Shown piece by piece: positions 10,550-17,902 of a stretch of DNA of 64,000 bases. The position numbers and the translations under genes were made by a program. The number at the start of each line of letters is the position of its first letter. Position 1 is the stretch's first letter. Source of the stretch: Lysobacteraceae bacterium PS02340 (GTDB taxonomy: Bacteria > Pseudomonadota > Gammaproteobacteria > Xanthomonadales > Xanthomonadaceae); the NCBI GenBank assembly GCA_029959605.1, contig JASCOC010000004.1, positions 1 through 64,000 on the forward strand, read 5' to 3'. A model generated the notes under the pieces. The model was not told the origin of the DNA. It did not search any database and worked only from the letters and a program-made list of their open reading frames with translations.

Positions 10550-11599
10550 ATGGATTCCCTGACCCAGATCGTGCTCGGCGCATCGGTCGCCGCTGCCATC
10601 GTGCCTGCCGCCCATCGTCGTGCCGCGCTCGCCGCCGGCGCCGTGCTCGGCACCTTGCCGGACCTCGACGGCTTTCCGATCGCGTTGATGACCGACGATC
10701 CGGTGCTGCGGATGACCCTGCATCGTGGGCTGACGCATTCGCTTCTGGTGCTGCCGCTCGTCGCGGCCGGCATCTGGTGGCTGTTCAAGCGCTTCGGCAA
10801 GGGCCGCGTCGCCGAGTCGCCGGTGCGCTGGTTCTGGGCGATCGCGCTGGCGCTGATCACCCATCCACTGCTCGATGCGTTCACCGTCTACGGCACCCAG
10901 CTGTGGTGGCCGCTCACGCCACCGCCGGCGATGTGGTCGAGCGTCTTCATCATCGATCCGCTGTACACGGTGTGGCTCCTGATCGGCGTGCTCGTCGCCG
11001 CGTTCGCCGGCCCGCGCCTGATCGCCGGACGCATGATCGCCGCCGGACTCGTGCTGAGTACGGCGTACCTGGGCTGGTCGCTGGTGGCCAAGACCCTGGT
11101 CGACCGCGAGGCCGATCGCGCGCTGGTCGCGATGGGCCTGGGCGATGCGCCGCGGTTTTCGGTGCCGATGCCTGCCAATACCGTGTTGTGGCGTGTTGTC
11201 GCGATGACCGACGACGGCTACGTCGAGGGCTTCCGCTCCCTGGTGGCCGATCGAGGCCCGATGCGGTTCACTGCGTACTCTTCCGATGTCGCCGCGCTGC
11301 GCGAGAACGCAGGTCTGCCTGCCGTGCAACGACTCGCGTGGTTCAACCACGGCTTCATGGGCGCGGCCGTCGTCGACGACACCCTGCAGCTCAGCGACCT
11401 GCGCATGGGCAATGAGCCGGACTATTTCTTCCGATTCGATGTGGCGCGGCGTGCGGGCGATGGCTGGCGATCGATCCCGCCAGTGCAGCCGCCGATGGCG
11501 CGCGATCTCGCCGGTACGTGGAATGCCACCTGGGCGCGCATCTGGCACGAGCCGGCATCGCCCGGACTCGAGACGGGCGAGGCCGTCGGCAGCCATTGA
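10550..11599 (+). CDS. Membrane-bound metal-dependent hydrolase (DUF457/YdjM family)
   Basis: A 349-aa inner-membrane protein. It opens MDSLTQIVLGASVAAAIVP and has the family's histidine/aspartate motifs HRGLTHSLLV and THPLLDAFTVYG, expected to bind metal, with four to five hydrophobic segments in the first 190 residues. The C-terminal 150 residues are soluble and carry YFFRFDVARR. It follows the phosphoesterase by 38 bp and could be in the same transcript. The reaction is unknown for the family; E. coli YdjM-type members are SOS-regulated, but no LexA box was recognised here. Confidence 0.85.
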   Translation: MDSLTQIVLGASVAAAIVPAAHRRAALAAGAVLGTLPDLDGFPIALMTDDPVLRMTLHRGLTHSLLVLPLVAAGIWWLFKRFGKGRVAESPVRWFWAIALALITHPLLDAFTVYGTQLWWPLTPPPAMWSSVFIIDPLYTVWLLIGVLVAAFAGPRLIAGRMIAAGLVLSTAYLGWSLVAKTLVDREADRALVAMGLGDAPRFSVPMPANTVLWRVVAMTDDGYVEGFRSLVADRGPMRFTAYSSDVAALRENAGLPAVQRLAWFNHGFMGAAVVDDTLQLSDLRMGNEPDYFFRFDVARRAGDGWRSIPPVQPPMARDLAGTWNATWARIWHEPASPGLETGEAVGSH

Positions 11600-11616
11600 G
11601 CCCGTGTCGGACGGGC
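11600..11616. terminator. Short hairpin between convergent genes (possible terminator)
   Basis: GCCCGT-gtcgg-ACGGGC forms a 6-bp GC stem in the 21-bp gap between two convergent genes. There is no U tract on either side, so its termination function is uncertain. Confidence 0.3.
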
Positions 11617-11620
11617 GGGC

Positions 11621-12616
11621 TCAGGCCGCGAGCGTCGGCCGGATGTCGCCGGCGACCAGCGCATCGAAGTAATCGCGGGTCAGCGCGATCTGCGCCTCCG
11701 CGGTCTCGGCGCGGTTGACCACACTGCGGAACGCCGCGTTTTCGGGCCGGTCCTTGGCGTACCAGCCCAGATGCTTGCGCGCGATGCGCACGCCGGAGGT
11801 CTCGCCGTAGAACGCGTGCAGCGCGTCGAGATGGCCGAGCAGGATGTCGCGCACTTCCGTCAGCGTGGGCGGCGGCAGATGCGTACCGGTGGCGAGGAAG
11901 TGCGCGATCTCGCGGAAGATCCATGGCCGGCCCTGCGCGGCGCGGCCGACCATCACCGCATCGACGCCGGTGTGGCGCAACACCGCCAGCGCCTTCTCCG
12001 GCGAGTCGATGTCGCCATTGGCGAGCACCGGAATCGACAGCGCCGCCTTGATCGCGGCGATCGTGTCGTACTCGGCGGTGCCGGTGTAGTGCTGGTCGCG
12101 CGTGCGGCCGTGCACGGCGAGCGCGGCGATGCCGGCATCCTGCGCGATGCGCGCGATGGTCGGCGCGTTGCGATGCTCGGCACACCAGCCGGTGCGGATC
12201 TTCAGCGTCACCGGCACGTCGACCGCGCGCACCACGGCACCCAGGATGCGCGCGACCAGCGCCTCGTCCTGCATCAGCGCCGATCCGGCCCAGGCGTTGC
12301 AGACCTTCTTCGCCGGGCAGCCCATGTTGATGTCGATGATCTGCGCGCCGTGGTCGACGTTGTAGCGCGCGGCGTCGGCCAGCATCGCCGGCTCGGTGCC
12401 GGCGATCTGCACGCCGACCGGCGCGGGTTCGCCGTCGTGGTCCATGCGCCGCAGCGACTTTTCGGTCTGCCAGAAGCGCGGGTCGCTGATCGTCATTTCC
12501 GACATCGCCAGCCCCGCGCCCAGCCGCTTGCACAGCTGCCGGAACGGCTTGTCCGTAACCCCGGCCATCGGGGCCAAGACCACGTTCGGTTCGATGCGGT
12601 AGGGACCGATCTGCAT
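11621..12616 (-). CDS. dusB: tRNA-dihydrouridine synthase DusB
   Basis: FMN/NADPH-dependent reduction of uridine in the tRNA D-loop. The 331-aa product starts MQIGPYRIEPNVVLAPMAGVTD, the DusB N terminus. Signatures include DINMGCPAKKVCN with the catalytic Cys, TLKIRTGW, and ALAVHGRTRDQHYTG, followed by the FMN-binding NGDIDSPEKA and VMVGRAAQG. In enterobacteria dusB precedes fis; here it instead follows a ribokinase gene by 53 bp on the same strand, and no fis is seen. Length is normal for the family. Confidence 0.96.
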   Translation of the reverse strand: MQIGPYRIEPNVVLAPMAGVTDKPFRQLCKRLGAGLAMSEMTISDPRFWQTEKSLRRMDHDGEPAPVGVQIAGTEPAMLADAARYNVDHGAQIIDINMGCPAKKVCNAWAGSALMQDEALVARILGAVVRAVDVPVTLKIRTGWCAEHRNAPTIARIAQDAGIAALAVHGRTRDQHYTGTAEYDTIAAIKAALSIPVLANGDIDSPEKALAVLRHTGVDAVMVGRAAQGRPWIFREIAHFLATGTHLPPPTLTEVRDILLGHLDALHAFYGETSGVRIARKHLGWYAKDRPENAAFRSVVNRAETAEAQIALTRDYFDALVAGDIRPTLAA

Positions 12617-12669
12617 GCCGCCATTGTCGCCGATCGACGGAATGCGGCGCTCGCGGCCGCTCCGGGTGT

Positions 12670-13620
12670 TCAGCCGCCGGCGGCGAGCCGCGGCATCGCC
12701 AGCGCGGCGCCGACGTGCTCGGTCGACAGACCGGCATAGCGGTTGGCGAAGCGCACGTGTTCGGCGAACGGATGCGCATGCGCGCCCGCGTAGGCCGCGG
12801 CGAGGGCGCCGTTGAACGCGTCGCCGGCGCCGGTGGTGTCGACGGGCTCCACCTTGTCGGCGGCCACGCGATAGAAGGGCGCGTCGTCGCCGCGCAGCAG
12901 GTCTTCTCGGTGCGAGACGAACGCGCCGGCGGCGCCGAGCGTGATCACCACGGTGCCACGCGGCAGCAGGGTGCGGCACAGGCGGTGCAGTTGCGCGTCC
13001 GGCGTGCCGGCGATCGCATCGCTGTCGATGCGGTGGCTGGTGTGGCGTTCCAGCAACGCGGCGAACTCGGTTTCGTTCGGGGTGAGGATGTCGGCCGCGG
13101 CCAGCAGTTCGCGCAGGCACTGCGCGTTCGCCGGTGCCGGGTTGAGCATCGTGATCGTGCCGGCCGCGCGTGCCAGGCGCATCGCTTCGAGCACGCTGTC
13201 GAGCGGCGATTCGAGCTGCGACAGCAGCACGCGCGCGCCGGCGAGCGCCGCGGCCTGGCGGCCCAGCCACGCGACGCTGAGATCGGCATTGGCGCCGGCG
13301 CCGATGACGATGGTGTTGTGACCGGCTTCGTCGACGTAGATGCCGGCCGTGCCGGTGGGCTGGCTGCTGTCGTGCACGCGCAGGTCGATGCCGTCGGCTT
13401 CGGCCAGCGCACGCGCCTGGCGACCGCCGTCGTCGTTGCCCAATGCGCACAGGAAGCCCGTCTCGGCGCCCGCGCGCGCGGCCGCGACGGCCTGGTTGAA
13501 GCCCTTGCCGCCCGGACCGGTGTGGTAACGACCGCTCAGCGTTTCGCCCAGGCGCGGCAGCGTGGCGCAGTTCCAGACATGGTCGACATTGAACGACCCG
13601 ACGACGACGACGTGACTCAC
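12670..13620 (-). CDS. rbsK: Ribokinase (PfkB family)
   Basis: A 316-aa PfkB-family sugar kinase. The N-terminal signature GGKGFNQAVAAARAG and the C-terminal anion-hole/catalytic motif DTTGAGDAFNGALAAA (catalytic Asp in GAGD) are both present, with the length of ribokinase. It starts 13 bp after the NupC stop on the same strand, so the pair is very probably an operon for nucleoside uptake and ribose or nucleoside phosphorylation. No nucleoside hydrolase or ribose ABC transporter is nearby, so a nucleoside-kinase activity (PfkB nucleoside kinases exist) is a real alternative. Confidence 0.87.
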   Translation of the reverse strand: MSHVVVVGSFNVDHVWNCATLPRLGETLSGRYHTGPGGKGFNQAVAAARAGAETGFLCALGNDDGGRQARALAEADGIDLRVHDSSQPTGTAGIYVDEAGHNTIVIGAGANADLSVAWLGRQAAALAGARVLLSQLESPLDSVLEAMRLARAAGTITMLNPAPANAQCLRELLAAADILTPNETEFAALLERHTSHRIDSDAIAGTPDAQLHRLCRTLLPRGTVVITLGAAGAFVSHREDLLRGDDAPFYRVAADKVEPVDTTGAGDAFNGALAAAYAGAHAHPFAEHVRFANRYAGLSTEHVGAALAMPRLAAGG

Positions 13621-13633
13621 GCGAATAATCCGA

Positions 13634-14932
13634 TCAGGCGCCGATGTAGGTCAGCACGCCGGCGATGGTGGCCGTCATCAGCGTGGCGATCGTGCCGCCG
13701 AGCACCGCGCGCAGGCCGAAGCGTGCGAGGTCCTGGCGACGGTCCGGAGCGAGCCCGCCGATGCCGCCGATCTGGATCGCGATCGAGCTGAAGTTGGCGA
13801 AGCCGCACAGCGCATAGGTCGCGATCAGGCGGCCCTGTTCGCTGAGCACCACGCCGTCGACGCGGCCGTTGACGATGTCGGCAAGCTGCAGATACGCGAC
13901 GAATTCGTTGATGACGATCTTCTGGCCGATCAGCGAACCGACCACCGAGGCGTCCTGCCACGGCACGCCGATCAGCCACGCGATCGGCGCCAGCACGAAG
14001 CCGAAGATCGTCGCCAGGTTGGTCGGCTTGCCGATCGCCTCGGCCAGGCCGGTGACTTCGCCGATCCACTCCAGCGGATAGTTCACCATCGCGATCAGCG
14101 CGATGAAGGCCAGCAGCATCGCGCCGATGTTCAGCGCCAGACGCAGGCCGTCGCCGGCGCCCGCGGCCGCGGCGTCGATGATGTTGCTGGTGGTCTTTTC
14201 GACCTCCATCTTCACCGTGCCGCGGGTCAGCGGCTCACCGGTTTCGGGAATCAGGATCTTGGCGATCACCAGCGTGGCCGGGGCGGCCATGATCGACGCG
14301 GCCAGCAGATGCTTGGCGTAGAACGCCTGTTCTTCCGGATTGCCGCCGCCGAGCATGCCGACGTAGGCCGCAAGCACGCCGCCGGCGATGTGCGCCATGC
14401 CGCCGATCATCATCGTGATGAGCTCGGATTCGGTCATGCGCGAGATATAGGGGCGCACCGTCAGCGGCGCTTCGGTCTGGCCGATGAAGACGCTGGCGCA
14501 GACGCTGGTGGTCTCGGCGCCGGAGACGCGCATCACCTTGGTGATTGCCGAGGCCATGATCCGCACGATGAACTGCATGATGCCCAGGTGGTACATCACG
14601 CCCATCAGCGCGGCGAAAAAGATGATCGTCGGCAGCACCTGGAAGGCGAAGATGAAGCCGTAGGTCTCGACGTTCATCAGGCTGCCGAAGATGAACTCCG
14701 AGCCGGCGTTGACGAACGAGAGGATCTTGACGAAGCCGTGGCCGAGCGCGTCGAACACCTCGCGGCCACCCGGCACGCGCAGCACCACCGCGGCGAACGC
14801 GATCTGCAGCGTCACGCCGGTGGCGACCAGTTTCCAGTCGACCTTGCGCTTGTTGTTGGAAAACAGCCACGTGATCGCGAGCAGCACGGCCAGTCCGAAC
14901 AGGCCGAAGCCGATCCGCGTCAAGTCATCCAT
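13634..14932 (-). CDS. nupC: NupC-type concentrative nucleoside transporter
   Basis: A 432-aa CNT-family permease importing nucleosides with protons or sodium. Family blocks are visible: LGIMQFIVRIMASAITKVM, SVFIGQTEAPLTVRPY, MTESELITMMIGGMAHIAGG and the C-terminal YALCGFANFSSIAIQIGG. About eight or more hydrophobic segments. Tandem ATGs lie at 14935 and 14932; the second is at better distance from GGGGG. The in-frame extension further upstream is rejected as it is Pro/Arg-rich and atypical. It is followed by the ribokinase gene after 13 bp. Confidence 0.94.
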   Translation of the reverse strand: MDDLTRIGFGLFGLAVLLAITWLFSNNKRKVDWKLVATGVTLQIAFAAVVLRVPGGREVFDALGHGFVKILSFVNAGSEFIFGSLMNVETYGFIFAFQVLPTIIFFAALMGVMYHLGIMQFIVRIMASAITKVMRVSGAETTSVCASVFIGQTEAPLTVRPYISRMTESELITMMIGGMAHIAGGVLAAYVGMLGGGNPEEQAFYAKHLLAASIMAAPATLVIAKILIPETGEPLTRGTVKMEVEKTTSNIIDAAAAGAGDGLRLALNIGAMLLAFIALIAMVNYPLEWIGEVTGLAEAIGKPTNLATIFGFVLAPIAWLIGVPWQDASVVGSLIGQKIVINEFVAYLQLADIVNGRVDGVVLSEQGRLIATYALCGFANFSSIAIQIGGIGGLAPDRRQDLARFGLRAVLGGTIATLMTATIAGVLTYIGA

Positions 14933-15019
14933 CATGGCCCCCGGGCCCTTCGCCAAGTCGCGCAGCCTAGTGCAGCGGGCCGGCCCGGGCAACCACAGCG
15001 CCTGTGAAAACGCCGTCGT

Positions 15020-16153
15020 TCAGGCGTCACGCGCTTCCACGCGGTTGCGTCCGGCGCGTTTGGCCTGCTGCAGGCGCCGGTCGGCGACGCCGAGCAGGGC
15101 GGACACGTCGCCACCGTCGGGTGGGAAAGCGGCGAGCCCGGCGCTGAAGCTCAGCGGCAGGGGGCGCCCGTCGCGATCGACCACCAGCGACTCGCAGGCC
15201 ATGTCGCGTCGCAGCCGGTCCAGCCGCTCCCACGCGCTACCGGCCGGACACCGCAACAGCAGCACGAACTCCTGGCCGCCGATCCGCGACAGCGATTCAT
15301 CGTCCTCGAGCATCGTCTGCAGCCGCAGTGCGATGCCCCGGATCGCGCGATCGCCCGCGCGCGGGCCGGCATCGGCATTGATCCGGCGGAAGCCGTCGAG
15401 ATCGAGCAGGCCCAGCGTCAGCGAGCGGCCTTCCCGGCGCGAGTCGGCGAGCTGCCGCGGTGCGTGCTGCAGCAGCCAAGCGCGGTTGGGGAGGCCTGTC
15501 AGCCCGTCGCGCCCGGACAGATCCACCAGCCGCTGCATGCGATAGACGACCGCGCAGGCGACCACCGTCATCATCGCCAGCAGCAACAGGCGCTCGACCT
15601 GGCCGGCGACCGAGGCCACGCCGTAACCGAGTGACGCCGGGCGCGCCTCGCCGGTGCCGGCCATCAGCGCGATCGCCAGCGTCGCGTACTGCACGACCGC
15701 CAGCCCGCCCACGTACACGGCCAGGCGTCCGTCGTTGCGCAGGGCGGTGAGCGCGATCGCCAGCATGTAGAAGTTCCACACCACCACGCTGTTGAGCGCG
15801 GCCGCCGGCTCGCGGGTCGCCAGCAGCACCAGCACCAGCGTGGTCATGCTGATGTCGTAGCTGGCGGTCGCGTAGGGCAGCCAGGGATGACGACGCTGGC
15901 GCCGGGCAAGCGCCAGCCAGACCTGGGCCATCAGATTGGCGAACACCGCCAGCGCGAGTCCGACGACGACGGTGCGGGTGCCATGACCGCCGCTCGCGGC
16001 GATCAGCGGCAGCAGCAGGATCAGCAGAGAAAGCGCGGCGCGGACGCGCGCGACCATCAGTTCGCCGCCGGCGCCGAGTTCGAGCATCACCTCGTCGGCG
16101 CGGCCGAACAATGTGGCGACGACGCCCTGCCGGGTGCGTTGCGGTGCGCGCAT
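15020..16153 (-). CDS. GGDEF-domain membrane protein with degenerate GGQEF site
   Basis: A 377-aa protein. Residues about 30-210 contain five or six hydrophobic segments (a membrane sensor unit); a GGDEF domain follows (DGLTGLPNRAWLLQ, LGLLDLDGFRRINADAG). The signature loop reads RIGGQEFVL: residue 294 is Gln (codon CAG at 15274-15272) where active diguanylate cyclases have Asp or Glu. There is no RxxD inhibitory site ahead of it. It is probably inactive or altered as a c-di-GMP synthase and may be a sensor or GTP-binding protein; activity cannot be decided from sequence. ATG 16153 is chosen as the start; upstream in-frame codons look non-coding. Confidence 0.88.
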   Translation of the reverse strand: MRAPQRTRQGVVATLFGRADEVMLELGAGGELMVARVRAALSLLILLLPLIAASGGHGTRTVVVGLALAVFANLMAQVWLALARRQRRHPWLPYATASYDISMTTLVLVLLATREPAAALNSVVVWNFYMLAIALTALRNDGRLAVYVGGLAVVQYATLAIALMAGTGEARPASLGYGVASVAGQVERLLLLAMMTVVACAVVYRMQRLVDLSGRDGLTGLPNRAWLLQHAPRQLADSRREGRSLTLGLLDLDGFRRINADAGPRAGDRAIRGIALRLQTMLEDDESLSRIGGQEFVLLLRCPAGSAWERLDRLRRDMACESLVVDRDGRPLPLSFSAGLAAFPPDGGDVSALLGVADRRLQQAKRAGRNRVEARDA

Positions 16154-16250
16154 CAAGACGGTCCCTGTGGCAGCTGCGGCAGCATAGCGCGGGCGGTCGC
16201 CGGTGGACGGCGGGCATACTTTGCGCATTCCGACCGTTCCAGGAGTTCCC

Positions 16251-17222
16251 ATGCAGTACCGCCGCCTCGGCTCGTCCGGCCTGCAGCTGTCCGCGTTGTC
16301 GTTCGGGGCCTGGGTCACCTTCGGCAGCCAGATCGGCCGCGGCGAAGCGCGCAACCTGGTCGCGGCCGCGTGGGACCACGGCATCAACTTCTTCGACAAC
16401 GCCGAGGGCTATGCCAACGGCGCGGCCGAACAGGTCATGGGCGACGTCATCGCCGATCTGCGCCTGCCGCGCGACGGCTACTGCGTATCGAGCAAGGTGT
16501 TCTTCGGCGCGGCCGCCGATCCGCGTCCCACGCAGCGCGGCCTGTCACGCAAGCACGTGCGCGATGCCTGCGACGCGGCGCTCAAGCGCCTGCGCGTCGA
16601 GCATCTCGATCTGTACTTCTGTCATCGGCCCGATCCCGACACACCGGTCGCCGAAACCGTCTGGGCGATGGACGCGCTGATCCGCCAGGGCAAGGTGCTG
16701 TACTGGGGCACGTCCGAATGGCCTGCAGCGCTGATCCGCGAAGCCGACCGGATCGCGCGTGCGCATCATCTGCACGGTCCGACGATGGAGCAGCCCGAGT
16801 ACAACCTGCTGCGCCGTGAGCGCGTGGAGCTGGAATACGCCCCCCTGTATGCCGAACTCGGACTCGGCACGACGATCTGGTCGCCGCTGGCGTCCGGCCT
16901 GCTGACCGGCAAGTACGCCGACGGCGTGCCGGCCGACAGCCGCCTCGCGCAGCCGCAGCTCGAATGGCTGCAGGGCAGCGTGCTCGGCGATGCGAACGCG
17001 AACCGCGTCGGACGGGCAGGGCGCTTCACCGCGCTCGCCGCCGAACTCGGTGTCGCGCCCGCGCCGCTGGCGATCGCGTGGTGCCTGACCAATCCGCATG
17101 TCTCGACCGTGCTGCTGGGCGCGAGCCGGGTGTCGCAACTGCTCGAGAACCTGCAGGCGCTGGAGTTGCTCGGACGCTTCGACGACAGCGTGTGGCGGCG
17201 GGTGGAGGCGGTGACGGGGTGA
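16251..17222 (+). CDS. Aldo/keto reductase (Kv-beta / YghZ-like)
   Basis: A 323-aa NADPH-dependent oxidoreductase with the AKR tetrad: Asp and Tyr in NFFDNAEGYANG, Lys in VSSKVFFG and His in FCHRPD. The GTSEWPAALI and VLLGASRVSQLLENLQAL blocks match voltage-gated potassium channel beta-subunit-like AKRs (AKR6/AKR14). ATG 16251 follows AGGAG at 16241-16245 with ideal spacing. It is cytoplasmic, monocistronic, and reduces aldehydes of unknown identity. Downstream is a repeat-bearing spacer. Confidence 0.93.
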   Translation: MQYRRLGSSGLQLSALSFGAWVTFGSQIGRGEARNLVAAAWDHGINFFDNAEGYANGAAEQVMGDVIADLRLPRDGYCVSSKVFFGAAADPRPTQRGLSRKHVRDACDAALKRLRVEHLDLYFCHRPDPDTPVAETVWAMDALIRQGKVLYWGTSEWPAALIREADRIARAHHLHGPTMEQPEYNLLRRERVELEYAPLYAELGLGTTIWSPLASGLLTGKYADGVPADSRLAQPQLEWLQGSVLGDANANRVGRAGRFTALAAELGVAPAPLAIAWCLTNPHVSTVLLGASRVSQLLENLQALELLGRFDDSVWRRVEAVTG

Positions 17223-17275
17223 GGTGCAACTCTTGAAGAGTGATTGCGCGCTTGAACGCGCGCGATTGCGCTTTA

Positions 17276-17315
17276 CGTCCTCCCCCGCAAGCGGGGGAGG
17301 GTTGGGTGGGGGCAA
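17276..17315. repeat. REP-like dyad: CCTCCCCCGC-aa-GCGGGGGAGG
   Basis: A perfect 10-bp stem followed by GTTGGGTGGGGGC. The same stem plus GTTGGG(T/C)GGGGGC tail is present at 23397-23437, and related copies lie at 17425-17453, 21719-21760 and 21853-21895. All copies are intergenic. Confidence 0.75.
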
Positions 17316-17424
17316 TCCGTCGGCTCCCGTAGACGTCTGGGTCGTGCACTTGTCACTCGGCGCGGCGCTTTTGCTTCTGATCGCGCTCGAGACCGGCTGA
17401 TCTCCCTCTGATCGTTCGCCCCTT

Positions 17425-17453
17425 CCCAGCCTCCCCCGCAGGCGGGGAGGAGA
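17425..17453. repeat. REP-like dyad, partner of 17276-17315
   Basis: The core CCTCCCCCGCAGGCGGGGAGG is an imperfect hairpin of the same family, lacking the GTTGGG tail. It lies about 110 bp from the first copy, so the two could fold as a pair. Confidence 0.65.
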
Positions 17454-17501
17454 AAAGCGGATCAACGTGTGCAGTTTCCAAATGACATCCGCTCTTGACT
17501 G

Positions 17502-17520
17502 GCGAATGAGAATCACTATC
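17502..17520. promoter_or_regulatory. Fur box upstream of hemP
   Basis: GCGAATGAGAATCACTATC matches 15 of 19 positions of the classical Fur consensus (GATAATGATAATCATTATC). It lies 30 bp before the hemP ATG, where bound Fur-Fe would block transcription. This explains iron-dependent control of the heme-uptake genes that follow. Confidence 0.88.
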
Positions 17521-17549
17521 ATCGAAATCCTCTTCCGGAGGATCCCGAC

Positions 17550-17756
17550 ATGCGCGTATCCCAGTTCCAGGAGGCATCCGCTCCCCGCGACGCCCACGAC
17601 GCCGGCAACGTTCATCCGTTGACCCGCGCCCCCGAGGTCATCGAGCTCGACAGCGTCCAGCTGTTGCGCGGCCAGCGCGAACTGCGCATCCGCCACGGCA
17701 ACGAGATCTACCGTCTGCGCCACACCCGCAACGACAAGCTGATCCTCACCAAGTAA
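17550..17756 (+). CDS. hemP: Hemin uptake protein HemP
   Basis: A 68-aa HemP-family protein. The conserved C-terminal part reads LLRGQRELRIRHGNEIYRLR and ends in TRNDKLILTK, nearly the family consensus. GGAGG at 17537-17541 sets the start. HemP is a small protein found before heme receptor genes; in other bacteria (HmuP) it activates receptor transcription together with heme. The Fur box just upstream and the receptor gene 146 bp downstream make the same role likely. Confidence 0.95.
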   Translation: MRVSQFQEASAPRDAHDAGNVHPLTRAPEVIELDSVQLLRGQRELRIRHGNEIYRLRHTRNDKLILTK

Positions 17757-17902
17757 ACCGCTTTCGCGAGTCGCCGCCCGGTCCCGATGGACCGTGCGCG
17801 CGCCGCGCCGTGTCACCCCACCCTCTCCCCAGAGGCTGCCCGCCCGCGCGATCCTCTCCCCGCGCCCGCCAGCTCGCCGATCTCCACTTTTCGCGAGCGC
17901 CC

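Larger units (their letters stand above)
17223..17549. other. Intergenic spacer with two dyad repeats and the hemP promoter region
   Basis: No gene is seen in these 327 bases. Two short C/G-rich dyads (17276-17315 and 17425-17453) face each other, and the distal 60 bases carry a Fur box and a GGAGG ribosome-binding site (17537-17541) for hemP. Confidence 0.7.
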
